The notes under the pieces were generated by a model that saw nothing but the letters and a program-made list of their open reading frames with translations, ran no database searches and was not told the DNA's origin. From Lentisphaeria bacterium (GTDB lineage Bacteria; Verrucomicrobiota; Lentisphaeria; Victivallales; UBA1829), in NCBI GenBank assembly GCA_017541665.1, contig JAFXYP010000030.1:1-64000 (forward strand): DNA of 64,000 nt. Reading direction: 5' to 3'. The first letter of the stretch is position 1; each line of letters opens with the position of its first letter. Positions 54,290 to 63,572 of this stretch are shown piece by piece. The position numbers and the translations under genes are program-made.

Positions 54290-55552
54290 TCAACCGCCGC
54301 CGAGGGTCTGGATGATGGTGATCAGCGGGCTGAACAGGGCAATGACGATACCGCCGACGATGACGGCCAGGAAGACGATCATCAACGGTTCGATCATGGA
54401 TGTCAGGGCGCTGACGGCATTGTCGACTTCCTCGTCGTAGGTGTCGGCGATCTTTTCGAGCATGTCGGGGAGCTTGCCCGTTTCCTCGCCGACCTCGATC
54501 ATACTGATGACCATGTCGGGGAAGATCTTGGTGGACTGGAGCGGGGGCGCCATGGGTTCGCCTTCCTTCACGGCGTCGTGGACCTGCTGGACGGCCTTTG
54601 CGACGAGCTCGTTGCCGGCGGTGTCGCGGACGATCTGGAGCGCGTTCAGGACGGGGACGCCGGATCCCATGAGTGTGCCGAGCGTACGGGAGAACTTGGA
54701 GATGGCGGTGCGGGAGACGAGCATCCCGACGACGGGTGCGTTGTAGATGCCCTTGTCGTAATAGAACCGCCCCTTCTCGGTTTTCAGGGCGAATTTCGTG
54801 GCGATGATGAGGACGACCACGATGACGATGGCGATGACGATGTTGTTCTGGAGCCACCGGCTGACGCCCATGACGAACCGGGTGATGGCGGGCAGCTGCG
54901 CGCCGTCGAGCATTTCGGCGAACATGGCCTCGAATTTCGGGACGATGAAGATCATGAGGAAGATGGTAATGCCGATGGCGATGGAGAGCACGATCGCCGG
55001 GTACACCATGGCGGATTTGACCTTGCCCGCGATCTTTGCGGCCTTTTCGCGGAATCCCGCGAGTCGGGTCAGGATCAGTTCGAGCTTGCCGGCGGCCTCG
55101 CCGGCGCGGACCATGTTCAGGTAGAGTTTGTCGAACGACTTCGGATGCTGGGCGAGCGCCTCGGAGAAGGTGGAGCCGCCTTCGACGGAGGCGGCGACCT
55201 TGCCGAGGATGGTCTTCACGGAGGGGTTTTTCGCCTGCCGTTCGAGCGTCTTGAGCGAACGGATCAGCGGGAGGCCGGCGTCGAGCAGGATGGCGAGCTG
55301 ACGGGTGAAGACGGTCAGGTCCTTGCCCTTCATGATGACCGGGCCGAGGTTGATGTTCAGGCCTTTCTGGGCGGAGGGGCCTTTTGCTTTTTCCTTTTTG
55401 CCCTTCTCCGCTTTCGCGAGTGGCTTGATGGAGGTGGGGAACATCCCCTGTTCTTTCAGGAACGATGCGACGGCTTCCTCGCTTGCGGCTTCGTGCTGTC
55501 CCTTCTGCTCCTTACCGGATGCATCCATCGCGGTGTATTGGAAGATCGGCAT
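54290..55552 (-). CDS. gspF: Type II secretion/type IV pilus inner-membrane platform protein
   Basis: PulF/PilC-family polytopic protein on which the ATPase drives pseudopilus or pilus assembly. 420 residues: a soluble start with IFQYTAMDASGKEQKGQ, then two copies of the T2SF domain (about 120-245 and 320-415), each with GxAxxxGxxL-like and G(E/A)xxGxLExxL-type signatures (MVRAGEAAGKLELIL, MIEVGEETGKLPDML) and hydrophobic helices. GGAG is 8 nt before ATG 55552. Last gene of the operon of two GspE/PilB-type ATPases, PilT and GspF. Confidence 0.93.
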   Translation of the reverse strand: MPIFQYTAMDASGKEQKGQHEAASEEAVASFLKEQGMFPTSIKPLAKAEKGKKEKAKGPSAQKGLNINLGPVIMKGKDLTVFTRQLAILLDAGLPLIRSLKTLERQAKNPSVKTILGKVAASVEGGSTFSEALAQHPKSFDKLYLNMVRAGEAAGKLELILTRLAGFREKAAKIAGKVKSAMVYPAIVLSIAIGITIFLMIFIVPKFEAMFAEMLDGAQLPAITRFVMGVSRWLQNNIVIAIVIVVVLIIATKFALKTEKGRFYYDKGIYNAPVVGMLVSRTAISKFSRTLGTLMGSGVPVLNALQIVRDTAGNELVAKAVQQVHDAVKEGEPMAPPLQSTKIFPDMVISMIEVGEETGKLPDMLEKIADTYDEEVDNAVSALTSMIEPLMIVFLAVIVGGIVIALFSPLITIIQTLGGG

Positions 55553-55596
55553 TTTGTGAACTCCAGGTTATATGGGAAAGATGTCGTGAGCTTGAA

Positions 55597-56664
55597 TCAG
55601 ATGTTTGTGCCGGCGAGGGTCTGGACGATGCCTTCGGGGTCCTGCGCCTTCGTGATGACTTCGCCGTATGAGACCATGCCCTTCTTGTAGAGCTCGACCA
55701 GGTGGGAGTCGAGGGTGTTCATGCCGTACTTCGCGCCGGTCTGGATGTCCGAGGTGATGCGGAAGGTCTTGCCGTCTCGGATCAGCGCCTGGATGGACGG
55801 CGTGGTGATCATGATCTCGAATGCGGCGACTCGTCCGGGCTTGTCGATGCGGGGCAGGAGGACCTGGGAGATGACGCCGACGAGGCCGGCCGCCAGCTGC
55901 GTGCGGATCTGCGGCTGCTGGTTGGTCGGGAAGGCGTCGACGATACGGTCGACCGTGGGGGCCGCGCCGGTGGTGTGCAGAGTGCCGAAGACCAGGTGTC
56001 CGGTTTCGGCAGCGGTGACGGCGGCTTCGATGGTGACCAGGTCGCGCAGTTCGCCGACGAGGATGATGTCGGGGTCCTGACGGAGGGCACGGCGGAGCGC
56101 TTCGGAGAAGCTCGGGACGTCCGCTCCGACTTCACGCTGGATCACCACGCTCTTCTTGTGGTGGTGGTAGAATTCGATGGGGTCCTCGACCGTGATGATG
56201 TGCACGGCGCGCTCCTCGTTGATGACGTTGATCATCGAGGCGAGCGTGGTGGACTTGCCGGAACCGGTCGGGCCGGTCACGAGGATCATGCCGCGGGGGC
56301 GGTAGAGCAGGTCCTTGATGCTCGGCGGGAGTCCGATCTTGTCCAGCGGCATCATCTCGTTGGGGATCTGGCGGAGCACGGCGCCGATGCAGCCTTTCTG
56401 CTTGAAAGCGCTGACGCGGAAACGCGCGCGGTCGCCGAATGCGAAACCGAAGTCGGAACCGCCGTCTTCCGCGAGCTGCTGAAGGTGGCGCGGGGAGGCG
56501 ATCGATTTGACCAGCGCTTCCGTGTCCTCCGGCGTAAGCACGGGGAGGTCGAGCTGGGTCATTTCCCCGTGGAGGCGGATCACAGGTGCGACGCCGACTT
56601 CGAGATGCAGGTCGCTGCATCCCTCGGTAACGACGAGATCCAGTAATTCATCCATTTCAACCAT
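55597..56664 (-). CDS. pilT: PilT-type retraction ATPase
   Basis: Hexameric ATPase that depolymerises type IV pili. 355 residues with [16 protein letters not shown], the Walker A loop [16 protein letters not shown], the Asp box [35 protein letters not shown] and [13 protein letters not shown], all diagnostic of PilT rather than GspE (no N-terminal GspE_N domain and no Cys4 zinc site). Presence of PilT indicates a retractable pilus rather than only a type II secretion system. 21 bp after the first GspE gene in the operon. Confidence 0.95.
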   Translation of the reverse strand: MVEMDELLDLVVTEGCSDLHLEVGVAPVIRLHGEMTQLDLPVLTPEDTEALVKSIASPRHLQQLAEDGGSDFGFAFGDRARFRVSAFKQKGCIGAVLRQIPNEMMPLDKIGLPPSIKDLLYRPRGMILVTGPTGSGKSTTLASMINVINEERAVHIITVEDPIEFYHHHKKSVVIQREVGADVPSFSEALRRALRQDPDIILVGELRDLVTIEAAVTAAETGHLVFGTLHTTGAAPTVDRIVDAFPTNQQPQIRTQLAAGLVGVISQVLLPRIDKPGRVAAFEIMITTPSIQALIRDGKTFRITSDIQTGAKYGMNTLDSHLVELYKKGMVSYGEVITKAQDPEGIVQTLAGTNI

Positions 56665-56685
56665 GTTGAGGGCCCTTTATGCTTA

Positions 56686-58365
56686 TTAAGTGTATTTGAG
56701 AACTTCTTCCATCGTGGTCTCGCCGTTCAGGATGGCGCGGATGCCGTCCTCGCGCATGGTGGTCATGCCGAGTTCGCGCGCCTTGTCGCGGATGACGACG
56801 GCGGGTGCGGAATCCAGGATCAGGGAGGAGATCTTGCTGCTCATGCACAGCAGTTCGGTAATGGCTTTGCGTCCCTTGTACCCCGTGTTGTTGCAGGTCG
56901 GACAGCCTTTGCCGTAGTAGAACTTGTTGTCGCCGATGTCCTTCCTCTGGAGCCCGAGGAGCTTCAGGTCGTCCTCGGTGGGGACGAACGCCGTGCGGCA
57001 ATGCGGGCAGATGCGGCGGAGAAGCCGCTGGCCGAGAATGGCGATCAGCGAGGCGGTGATGAGGAAGGGCTGAACGCCCATATCGATCAGACGGGTTACG
57101 GCGCCGGCGGCGTCGTTGGTGTGCAGCGTGGTGAAGACCAGGTGTCCCGTGAGGGAGGCCTGGACCGCCATTTCCGCCGTTTCGATATCGCGTGTTTCGC
57201 CGAGCATGATGATGTCGGGGTCCTGACGGAGGAAGGCACGGAGCGCGCGGGCGAAGGTCATGCCGATCGCGTCGTTGATCGGGAGCTGGACGATGCCTTC
57301 GAGGTCGTATTCCACAGGGTCTTCCGCGGTAAGGATCTTGTCTTCGACCTTGTTGATCTCCTTCAGGGCGGAGTACAGTGTGGTCGTCTTGCCGGAACCG
57401 GTCGGTCCGGTGATGATGAAGATGCCGTTCGGCATGGCGATGATTTCGCGGATCTTCTTCAGGGTGTCTTCGTTGATGCCGAGGACGTCGAGGTCGAGGT
57501 TGACGACGGAGCGGTCGAGCACGCGGAGCACCACGGATTCGCCGTGGGAGGTCGGGAGCGTGGAGACACGGAGGTCGATGGGGCGGCCGGCGATCTTGAG
57601 CTGGATACGGCCGTCCTGAGGCTTGCGGCGCTCGGAAATGTTCAGGCCGGAGAGGATCTTCACGCGGCTGATGACGGGGATGGCGAGGCTGCGCGGCGGC
57701 GGGGACATCTCGTACAGGGCGCCGTCGATGCGGTACCGGATCTTGAATTCGTGCTCGAACGGCTCGAAGTGGATGTCCGATGCCTTGTCGCGGATGGCCT
57801 GGTAGAGGACGGCGTCGACGAACTTGATGATAGGGGCCTTGTTCGCGTCTTCCTCGGCATTCGCGTAGGCGTAGTCGGAGCCTTCCGCGGCATCCATTTC
57901 GGACAGCAGGTCGTGCACGCTGTTGATGTCGACGGGATAGTATTTGTCGATGAACTTGTCGATCTGCTTTTCTTCGGCCAGGACGATCATCACGTCCTTG
58001 CCAAGCACGAAACGCATTTCGTCGGCGATCTGGTAGTTCAGAGGGTTGCGGACGGCGAGCGTCACGGTGGATTCGTCCGCCTCGATCGGGACGACGCCGA
58101 GCATGCGGACGTTGTCCGCGTCGACGAGGTCAATGACCTCCTTCGGCACCTCAAGCATGGTGAGATCGACGACCGTCGTGCCGAGGCTTTCCGCGATGTA
58201 GTTGAGGATTTCGTTTTCGGAGAGGATTTGGAAGTCGATCAGGATCTGCTGAAGCGATTTCCCCGTGCGTTCGTATTCCTCCTCGGCTTCCTTCATGTTC
58301 TGGGGAGAACACGCGTTCGCGTTCAGGAGGATGTCCTTCAGGGTTTGGTTTTCGGAGTCAAGCAT
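56686..58365 (-). CDS. GspE/PilB-type assembly ATPase, copy 1
   Basis: 559 residues: GspE_N-type domain (about 1-150) then the core ATPase with ILSGLNISERRKPQDGRIQ, Walker [51 protein letters not shown] and SLTGHLVFTTLHTNDA. The zinc site is CPHC...CPTC near residue 460. It powers pseudopilus or pilus extension. It sits 27 bp after a second, clearly diverged GspE gene, so the two may serve different systems or form mixed motors. ATG 58365 has GGAT upstream. Confidence 0.93.
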   Translation of the reverse strand: MLDSENQTLKDILLNANACSPQNMKEAEEEYERTGKSLQQILIDFQILSENEILNYIAESLGTTVVDLTMLEVPKEVIDLVDADNVRMLGVVPIEADESTVTLAVRNPLNYQIADEMRFVLGKDVMIVLAEEKQIDKFIDKYYPVDINSVHDLLSEMDAAEGSDYAYANAEEDANKAPIIKFVDAVLYQAIRDKASDIHFEPFEHEFKIRYRIDGALYEMSPPPRSLAIPVISRVKILSGLNISERRKPQDGRIQLKIAGRPIDLRVSTLPTSHGESVVLRVLDRSVVNLDLDVLGINEDTLKKIREIIAMPNGIFIITGPTGSGKTTTLYSALKEINKVEDKILTAEDPVEYDLEGIVQLPINDAIGMTFARALRAFLRQDPDIIMLGETRDIETAEMAVQASLTGHLVFTTLHTNDAAGAVTRLIDMGVQPFLITASLIAILGQRLLRRICPHCRTAFVPTEDDLKLLGLQRKDIGDNKFYYGKGCPTCNNTGYKGRKAITELLCMSSKISSLILDSAPAVVIRDKARELGMTTMREDGIRAILNGETTMEEVLKYT

Positions 58366-58392
58366 GATATGGGATCCGTGTGGTTAATTGCG

Positions 58393-60114
58393 TTATTCTT
58401 CGTCGCCGACTGTGACTGCGAGGACTTCCGTGACTGTGGTAGTCCCGGCGGCGGCTTTCCGGAGTCCGTCTTCGCGCAGGGTTCTCATGCCGCTCTGGCG
58501 CGCCGCGGAACGGAGCTTGTCGGAACTTTCCTTGTTGTAGATAAGGTACTGCATATCCTCGGTGATGAGGAAGATCTCGTAGATGCCCATACGTCCCTTG
58601 TACCCGGTGCCGCCGCAGGCGGGGCAGCCGCGTCCGTGGACGAGGTTCGCGGAGTCGAGGTAGTCCTTGTCGAGGTTGAGGAGCCGGATTTCGTCGGGAG
58701 TCGGCTTGTAGGGCTCCATGCAGTTCTTGCAGACGCGGCGGACGAGTCGCTGTGCCATGATGGCGCGTACGGAGGATGCCACGAGGAAGGGCTTCACGCC
58801 CATATCGATCAGACGGGTCACGGAGCTCGGTGCGTCGTTGGTGTGCAGCGTGCTGAAGACCAGGTGACCAGTGAGGGATGCGTTGATGGCGATGTCGGCG
58901 GTTTCCAGGTCGCGGATTTCACCGACCATGATGATGTTGGGGGCCTGGCGGAGCATGGCGCGCAGAGCGTTGGAGAAGGTCATCTGGACGATCGGGTTCA
59001 CCTGGACCTGGTTGATGCCGCTGAGCTGGTATTCGACAGGGTCCTCCACGGTGATGATCTTCCGGTTCGGCTTGTTGATGGTGTTCAGGAACGCGTAGAG
59101 GCTGGTGGTCTTGCCGGAACCGGTCGGGCCCGTGACCAGGAAGATGCCGTCCGGCATGGAGATGATGCGGTCGATCTTCTCCTGGTCGTCCGTATAGAAG
59201 CCGAGCTTCGGGATGTCGAGCTGGATGCTGGACTTGTCGAGGATACGCATGACGATGGATTCGCCGTGCGTGGTGGGGATGGTCGAAACACGGAGGTCGA
59301 GTCCGACGCCGGAGACCTCGATCTGGATACGTCCGTCCTGCGGCACGCGCTTTTCGGAGATGTCCATCTTGGACATGATCTTGATACGGCTGATGATGTT
59401 CGTCTGCAGGTATTTCGGCGGACTTTCCATTTCGCGCAGCGCGCCGTCGATGCGGTAGCGGATGCGGAATTTCTTTTCCATCGGCTCAAGATGAATATCG
59501 GATGCTCGGAGCTTGAAGGCATTGTAGATGAGCAGGGAGACGAGCTTGATGATCGGGGCGTCGTCTTCGGTGTTCGCGGCTTTCGCCGCTTCCTTTGCCG
59601 CCTCGTCCTCGTCCGTCTGGACGACCTCGAGCTTGGAAGTGTCGACGCTGCCGACGTAGGAATCCACGGTGCCCTCAAGTCCGCCGTAGCTGGATTCGAG
59701 GATCTTCTGGATCTGCTTCGCCGGGGCGATGACCGCCTCGACGTCGCGTTTCAGCACATAGCGCAGCGAGTCGATGGTCTCCATGTCGGTCGGATCGGAC
59801 ATGGCGACGGTCAGGATGTCGTCGTGAAGCATGACGGGGACGACATGGTACTGCCGGGCGGTTTCCGCGGGAAGCTCCTGAATGACTTCGTCCGGGATGA
59901 CGAACGTCGAAAGGTCGATGGTCTCCAGCCCGTATTGCTGGGCGAGCATGTTGGTGATTTCCTGCTCGTCGACATAGCGCAAGGACTTCAGGGCGTCGAG
60001 AATATCCAGTTCGCCGTCGGATTCGGCGACTTTTTTCCATCCCTCGTCTATCTGCTCCTTAGATACGAAACCGTTCTCCTGAAGCAACTCCAAAACATAA
60101 TCACTGTCAAGCAC
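58393..60114 (-). CDS. GspE/PilB-type assembly ATPase, copy 2
   Basis: About 573 residues. The GspE_N domain (EITNMLAQQYGLETIDL) is followed by ISEKRVPQDGRIQ, Walker [70 protein letters not shown], and zinc cysteines CKNC...CPAC. First gene of the operon. Start is uncertain: GTG 60114 has GAGG 8 nt upstream, while a TTG at 60120 is closer to the site. Promoter at 60158-60186. The paralog is only moderately similar to copy 1 outside the ATPase motifs. Confidence 0.92.
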   Translation of the reverse strand: MLDSDYVLELLQENGFVSKEQIDEGWKKVAESDGELDILDALKSLRYVDEQEITNMLAQQYGLETIDLSTFVIPDEVIQELPAETARQYHVVPVMLHDDILTVAMSDPTDMETIDSLRYVLKRDVEAVIAPAKQIQKILESSYGGLEGTVDSYVGSVDTSKLEVVQTDEDEAAKEAAKAANTEDDAPIIKLVSLLIYNAFKLRASDIHLEPMEKKFRIRYRIDGALREMESPPKYLQTNIISRIKIMSKMDISEKRVPQDGRIQIEVSGVGLDLRVSTIPTTHGESIVMRILDKSSIQLDIPKLGFYTDDQEKIDRIISMPDGIFLVTGPTGSGKTTSLYAFLNTINKPNRKIITVEDPVEYQLSGINQVQVNPIVQMTFSNALRAMLRQAPNIIMVGEIRDLETADIAINASLTGHLVFSTLHTNDAPSSVTRLIDMGVKPFLVASSVRAIMAQRLVRRVCKNCMEPYKPTPDEIRLLNLDKDYLDSANLVHGRGCPACGGTGYKGRMGIYEIFLITEDMQYLIYNKESSDKLRSAARQSGMRTLREDGLRKAAAGTTTVTEVLAVTVGDEE

Positions 60115-60157
60115 GTTCAAAACCTCATTTGGTGAAAAGAAAAATAAATACCGCTAA

Positions 60158-60186
60158 AAAATACGGCATGATTGCCGATTTTTCAA
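60158..60186 (-). promoter_or_regulatory. Sigma70 promoter of the secretion/pilus operon
   Basis: Minus strand TTGAAA (60181-60186), 17-bp spacer, TATTTT (60158-60163), 43 bp before GTG 60114. Confidence 0.7.
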
Positions 60187-60248
60187 GTCGAAAAGTGAAC
60201 GAATCTGAAATTATTGAAGAAAAAATCGGTTTTTTCTTCCTTTTGCTC

Positions 60249-60277
60249 TTTAAAATCGCACCCGGATGTGGTATATT
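60249..60277 (+). promoter_or_regulatory. Sigma70-type promoter of the phosphoesterase gene
   Basis: TTTAAA (60249-60254), 17-bp spacer, TATATT (60272-60277), 50 bp before ATG 60328. Confidence 0.6.
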
Positions 60278-60327
60278 CATAAAATGTTTTTTTCAAGAAT
60301 ACGAACCAGTCGGACCCCGGACATGCG

Positions 60328-61140
60328 ATGAAATATGCGATCCTGAGCGATATCCACGCCAACCTTGAAGCGCTGGAGACAGTGCTTGCCCGCTGCCGTG
60401 AATTGGCGGTGGACTCCTATCTTTCACTCGGCGACATCGTCGGCTACAACGCCAGTCCGCATGAATGCCTTGAGATCATGCGGTCGCTTCCCGTCGTGGC
60501 GTTCGTCAAGGGCAACCACGACGAATACGCGTCCAACGGCGACACCGTCATGGCCGGATTCAACCCCCATGCGAAAAGCGCGGTCCTGTGGACGCAGAAC
60601 ATGCTTTCCTCCGAGGAACACGCCTTTCTGGCAGGACTCCCGTACAAGATGCAGGTCCGCGGGACGCCGTTCACCGCCGTCCATGCATCTTTGGACAGCC
60701 CCTCGGAATGGGGCTATATTTTCGACATCCACCAGGCGATGGACAATTTCTCCTACCAGTATACGCAGCTCTGTTTCTGCGGGCATTCCCACGTCCCGAT
60801 CGCATATTGCAAGAAAATGCTCGCCCGTCCCGGCGAACTGCCCGTCGACGAGCTGAGACTCTGGGCGGTCAAGCCGGATGAGGAAGGGATGATGTTCCAT
60901 TCCGACGAGGCCGATGAGATCGTGCTGCCCATTCAGGCCGGATGCAAATACCTGATTAACGTCGGCAGCGTTGGACAGCCCCGCAACCGCGATCCGCGGG
61001 CGTCGTTTGCCGTGTACGATTCCGAACAGCACACGCTTACGCGGTACCGTCTGCCGTATGACATCGCCGGGACGCAGGAAAAGATCCGCGCCGCCGGATT
61101 GCCGGAATGCCTGGCCACCCGCCTGGAACACGGAATGTAA
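60328..61140 (+). CDS. Calcineurin-like metallophosphoesterase
   Basis: 270 residues, cytoplasmic. The metal-binding motifs appear in order: AILSDIHANLEAL (DxH), LGDIVGYN (GDxxxY), VKGNHDEYA (GNHD), AVHASLDSP and FCGHSHVPI (GHxH). The set matches the YfcE/diadenosine-type phosphoesterases; the substrate is not clear. A phosphatase acting on nucleotides or sugars is likely. It lies 25 bp before the heptosyltransferase gene and is probably cotranscribed with it. Confidence 0.93.
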   Translation: MKYAILSDIHANLEALETVLARCRELAVDSYLSLGDIVGYNASPHECLEIMRSLPVVAFVKGNHDEYASNGDTVMAGFNPHAKSAVLWTQNMLSSEEHAFLAGLPYKMQVRGTPFTAVHASLDSPSEWGYIFDIHQAMDNFSYQYTQLCFCGHSHVPIAYCKKMLARPGELPVDELRLWAVKPDEEGMMFHSDEADEIVLPIQAGCKYLINVGSVGQPRNRDPRASFAVYDSEQHTLTRYRLPYDIAGTQEKIRAAGLPECLATRLEHGM

Positions 61141-61165
61141 TCTTCGAACAGGAGGATGCCGAAGG

Positions 61166-62227
61166 ATGCCTTCGGCGGACGCCGCCATGCGTTATCTGAT
61201 CGTAAAACCAAGCAGTCTGGGGGATATTCTGCACGCGATGCCCGCCGTTTCGGCTTTGGCGAAAGCCTGTCCGGACGTCAGCGTGGACTGGGTCGTGAAA
61301 CCGGCGTTCCTCGAACTGCCGCTTTATCTGCCGTGCGTTCGCCGGACCATTCCGTTCTACGACGGCAGATTTCGCAAGCCGCTTCAGTTCCTGCCCGCGC
61401 TCCTCAGCCTGCGCGCCGATCTCCGGCGCGAAGCCTACGACGCCGTGATCGATCTTCAGGGGCTGATCCGCAGCGCATTGATCGGACGCCTGTCGGGATG
61501 TGCCGTGCGGGCCGGTTCCGCGTCGCCGAGGGAACACTTCGCGATGCATTTCTATACGCGGCTCCTGAAGGGTCGCGAGAAGCCGGGCCATGCGGTGGAC
61601 ATCAACAACACGATGATGCAGGATTTCCTCGGACGCGACGGCCTCGATTTCAGCCTGGACCTGCCCGTGAACGAGGAGACAGCGGGACGCGCCCGCATGA
61701 CCGTCGCGGAGGCGTTCGGCGGGACTCTGCCGGAACGCTTCGCGCTCATCGCGCCGGGCGCACGCTGGGAGACCAAGAAATGGCCCGCGGAATTCTTCTC
61801 CGCCGTGATCGCGTCCGTTGCCCGCCGGGAGCCGGGTATGCGTTTTCTGCTCGCCGGGTCCCGCGACGAGATGCCGGATGCCGAGACCATACTGGCGAAG
61901 AGCAGCGGATTGCCCGTCGTTTCCATCTGCGGGAAAACGAGCGTCACCGAGTTGTTGGAAGCCGTGCGCCTGTCGTCGCTCGTGATCTGCAACGACAGCG
62001 GTCCGATGCATATGGCAGCGGCGCTCGGCGTGCCTGTCGTGGCCATGTTCGGGCCGACGGATCCCGCCCTGACCGGGCCGTATTGCGAAAAAAAATCCGT
62101 GTTTGTTCCGGAAATCGCTTGTATTCGCTGTTTTTTGCGCTACTGTAATGATTCACGATGTCACGCGTCGGTCGATCCGGAAGCGGTCGCCGCGGCGTGC
62201 TCCAACCTACTTCCGAAAAGGAGCTGA
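61166..62227 (+). CDS. GT9 heptosyltransferase, WaaC/WaaF-like
   Basis: 353 residues, inner-membrane-associated glycosyltransferase of LPS core. MRYLIVKPSSLGDILHAMP is the family N-terminus, and the C-terminal half has GARWETKKWPAEFF, CNDSGPMHMAAALGVPVVAMFGPTDP and a cysteine-rich end (CIRCFLRYCNDSRC). ATG 61166 with GGAGG 10 nt upstream is used; ATG 61187 lacks a site. Donor would be ADP-L,D-heptose, made by hldD at 4133. Which heptose position it adds is unclear. Confidence 0.93.
   Translation: MPSADAAMRYLIVKPSSLGDILHAMPAVSALAKACPDVSVDWVVKPAFLELPLYLPCVRRTIPFYDGRFRKPLQFLPALLSLRADLRREAYDAVIDLQGLIRSALIGRLSGCAVRAGSASPREHFAMHFYTRLLKGREKPGHAVDINNTMMQDFLGRDGLDFSLDLPVNEETAGRARMTVAEAFGGTLPERFALIAPGARWETKKWPAEFFSAVIASVARREPGMRFLLAGSRDEMPDAETILAKSSGLPVVSICGKTSVTELLEAVRLSSLVICNDSGPMHMAAALGVPVVAMFGPTDPALTGPYCEKKSVFVPEIACIRCFLRYCNDSRCHASVDPEAVAAACSNLLPKRS
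62119..62146 (+). promoter_or_regulatory. Possible internal promoter before the exported 62231 protein
   Basis: TTGTAT (62119-62124), 16-bp spacer, TACTGT (62141-62146), inside the end of the heptosyltransferase gene, 85 bp before ATG 62231. Confidence 0.35.
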
Positions 62228-62230
62228 ACC

Positions 62231-63307
62231 ATGTTTTCCAAGCTACGCCATGTCTTTGCGGCTGTCTGTTTTTTATTTTTGATCCCGCTGTGCGTCCGAG
62301 CCCAGGTGGCGATCGTCGTCAAGCCCGTGCAGATCAATTACCTTCAGTATGAATCGGTGTTCGTGCGCGTTGCCATGCGGAACCTTTCCGCGCATCCGTT
62401 GGCGTTCGGGGAGAACCTCGGCCTCAAGGGGAATCTCCAGTTCGAGATCCGCCGTTCCGACCGCAACGATCCGAGTTTCGTTCGTTCGCCTAAGGATGCG
62501 GCGCTTCCCGATATGACCGGAGTGATCCTGCCTCCCGGCGGCGAGAAGTCCTACATGTTCAACCTCAGCAAGCATTACGATCTCCGATCCACCGGCCGCT
62601 ATTCCGTCAAGGCCGTCCTGCGCCATCCCCAGTTGACGACCCCCTACCAGTCCAAGGAGGTGCATTTCAACATCGTGCGCGGAAATCTGATCTGGTCGCG
62701 CACGGTCGGACTGCCGACGCTGGACGACGATCCCGACAACGGCGACAAAGCCGATGCGGACGGCGTGAAGGAGGAAAAACGCCCGACGATCAAGACGCGC
62801 GAATACCGCATCCTGAGCTATTTCACGGGCAAATCCAACATCTACTGCCTCACGCTTGAGGACAAGGACAACCTCTACATGCTCCGCCATATCGGCTATG
62901 ACCTGGGCCCCGACCTCCGTCCGAAATGCGAGATCGATTTCCTGTCCCGACTCAATGTCCTGCTTCCCGCCAGCACCAAAGTGTATGCCTATTACCAGTA
63001 CAATACCGACGGCAATCTCGAAAACCGTCAGATCCTGATGAAGGACAACAAGCCCCCGCGCCTTGTGTACGACCCGGATACCGGCATCGTGAAGGTCGTC
63101 GGCGGCCGCGAGGCGCGCAAGGACGTCGATTACGAGGAGATCCGCGACATCCAGTTCCTTGAGGATATGCGCGACCCGAAGAGCTCCCTGCTTGACGAAC
63201 CGCTTGATTCCGATGCCATCCTCGGTCCCGAATCCGTTGGTGCGAAGGAGGCGGCGGACAAGGCCGGGGAACGAAACGGGGGAAAATCCCTTCTGGAAGG
63301 GTTCTGA
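62231..63307 (+). CDS. Exported protein of unknown function
   Basis: 358 residues. A signal peptide (MFSKLRHVFAAVCFLFLIPLCV, then RAQ) is typical for Sec export with cleavage after RA. Mature residues 25-150 look like a beta-sandwich (YESVFVRVAMRNLSAHPLAF, GKNLGL-type segments, KHYDLRSTGRYSVKAVL). Residues 160-185 are an Asp-rich linker, followed by DNLYMLRHIGYDLG and a C-terminal acidic tail. I do not recognise the family. It starts 4 nt after the heptosyltransferase stop, so it is translated with it, though an internal promoter is possible. Terminator at 63337 follows. Confidence 0.8.
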   Translation: MFSKLRHVFAAVCFLFLIPLCVRAQVAIVVKPVQINYLQYESVFVRVAMRNLSAHPLAFGENLGLKGNLQFEIRRSDRNDPSFVRSPKDAALPDMTGVILPPGGEKSYMFNLSKHYDLRSTGRYSVKAVLRHPQLTTPYQSKEVHFNIVRGNLIWSRTVGLPTLDDDPDNGDKADADGVKEEKRPTIKTREYRILSYFTGKSNIYCLTLEDKDNLYMLRHIGYDLGPDLRPKCEIDFLSRLNVLLPASTKVYAYYQYNTDGNLENRQILMKDNKPPRLVYDPDTGIVKVVGGREARKDVDYEEIRDIQFLEDMRDPKSSLLDEPLDSDAILGPESVGAKEAADKAGERNGGKSLLEGF

Positions 63308-63336
63308 GCGGTCCGCTTTTCAATTCGCTTTTTCCT

Positions 63337-63368
63337 GCGGCATGGAGAAGGTTCCATGCCGCTTTTTT
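63337..63368 (+). terminator. Rho-independent terminator after the exported 62231 protein
   Basis: GCGGCATGG/CCATGCCGC perfect nine-pair stem followed by TTTTTT. Confidence 0.92.
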
Positions 63369-63443
63369 CGTCCGTATCCGGCATTTTTCCGGGAGGCGGG
63401 GCGATTTTGTTCAAAGAAAATATGAAATCCTGCAAAAAGTGTA

Positions 63444-63471
63444 TTGGAAAATGATTGGAACGTGCTATTGT
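63444..63471 (+). promoter_or_regulatory. Sigma70-type promoter of the GH39 gene
   Basis: TTGGAA (63444-63449), 16-bp spacer, TATTGT (63466-63471), about 100 bp before ATG 63573. Confidence 0.6.
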
Positions 63472-63572
63472 AAATCCGTCACAGAAAATATGGAAAGGCA
63501 TTCGATGCCATAACCCCATGCTCCGGCGCCGCAGTCCGCCGTCCGGACGAATCAACAGGAGAAACGATTCCC

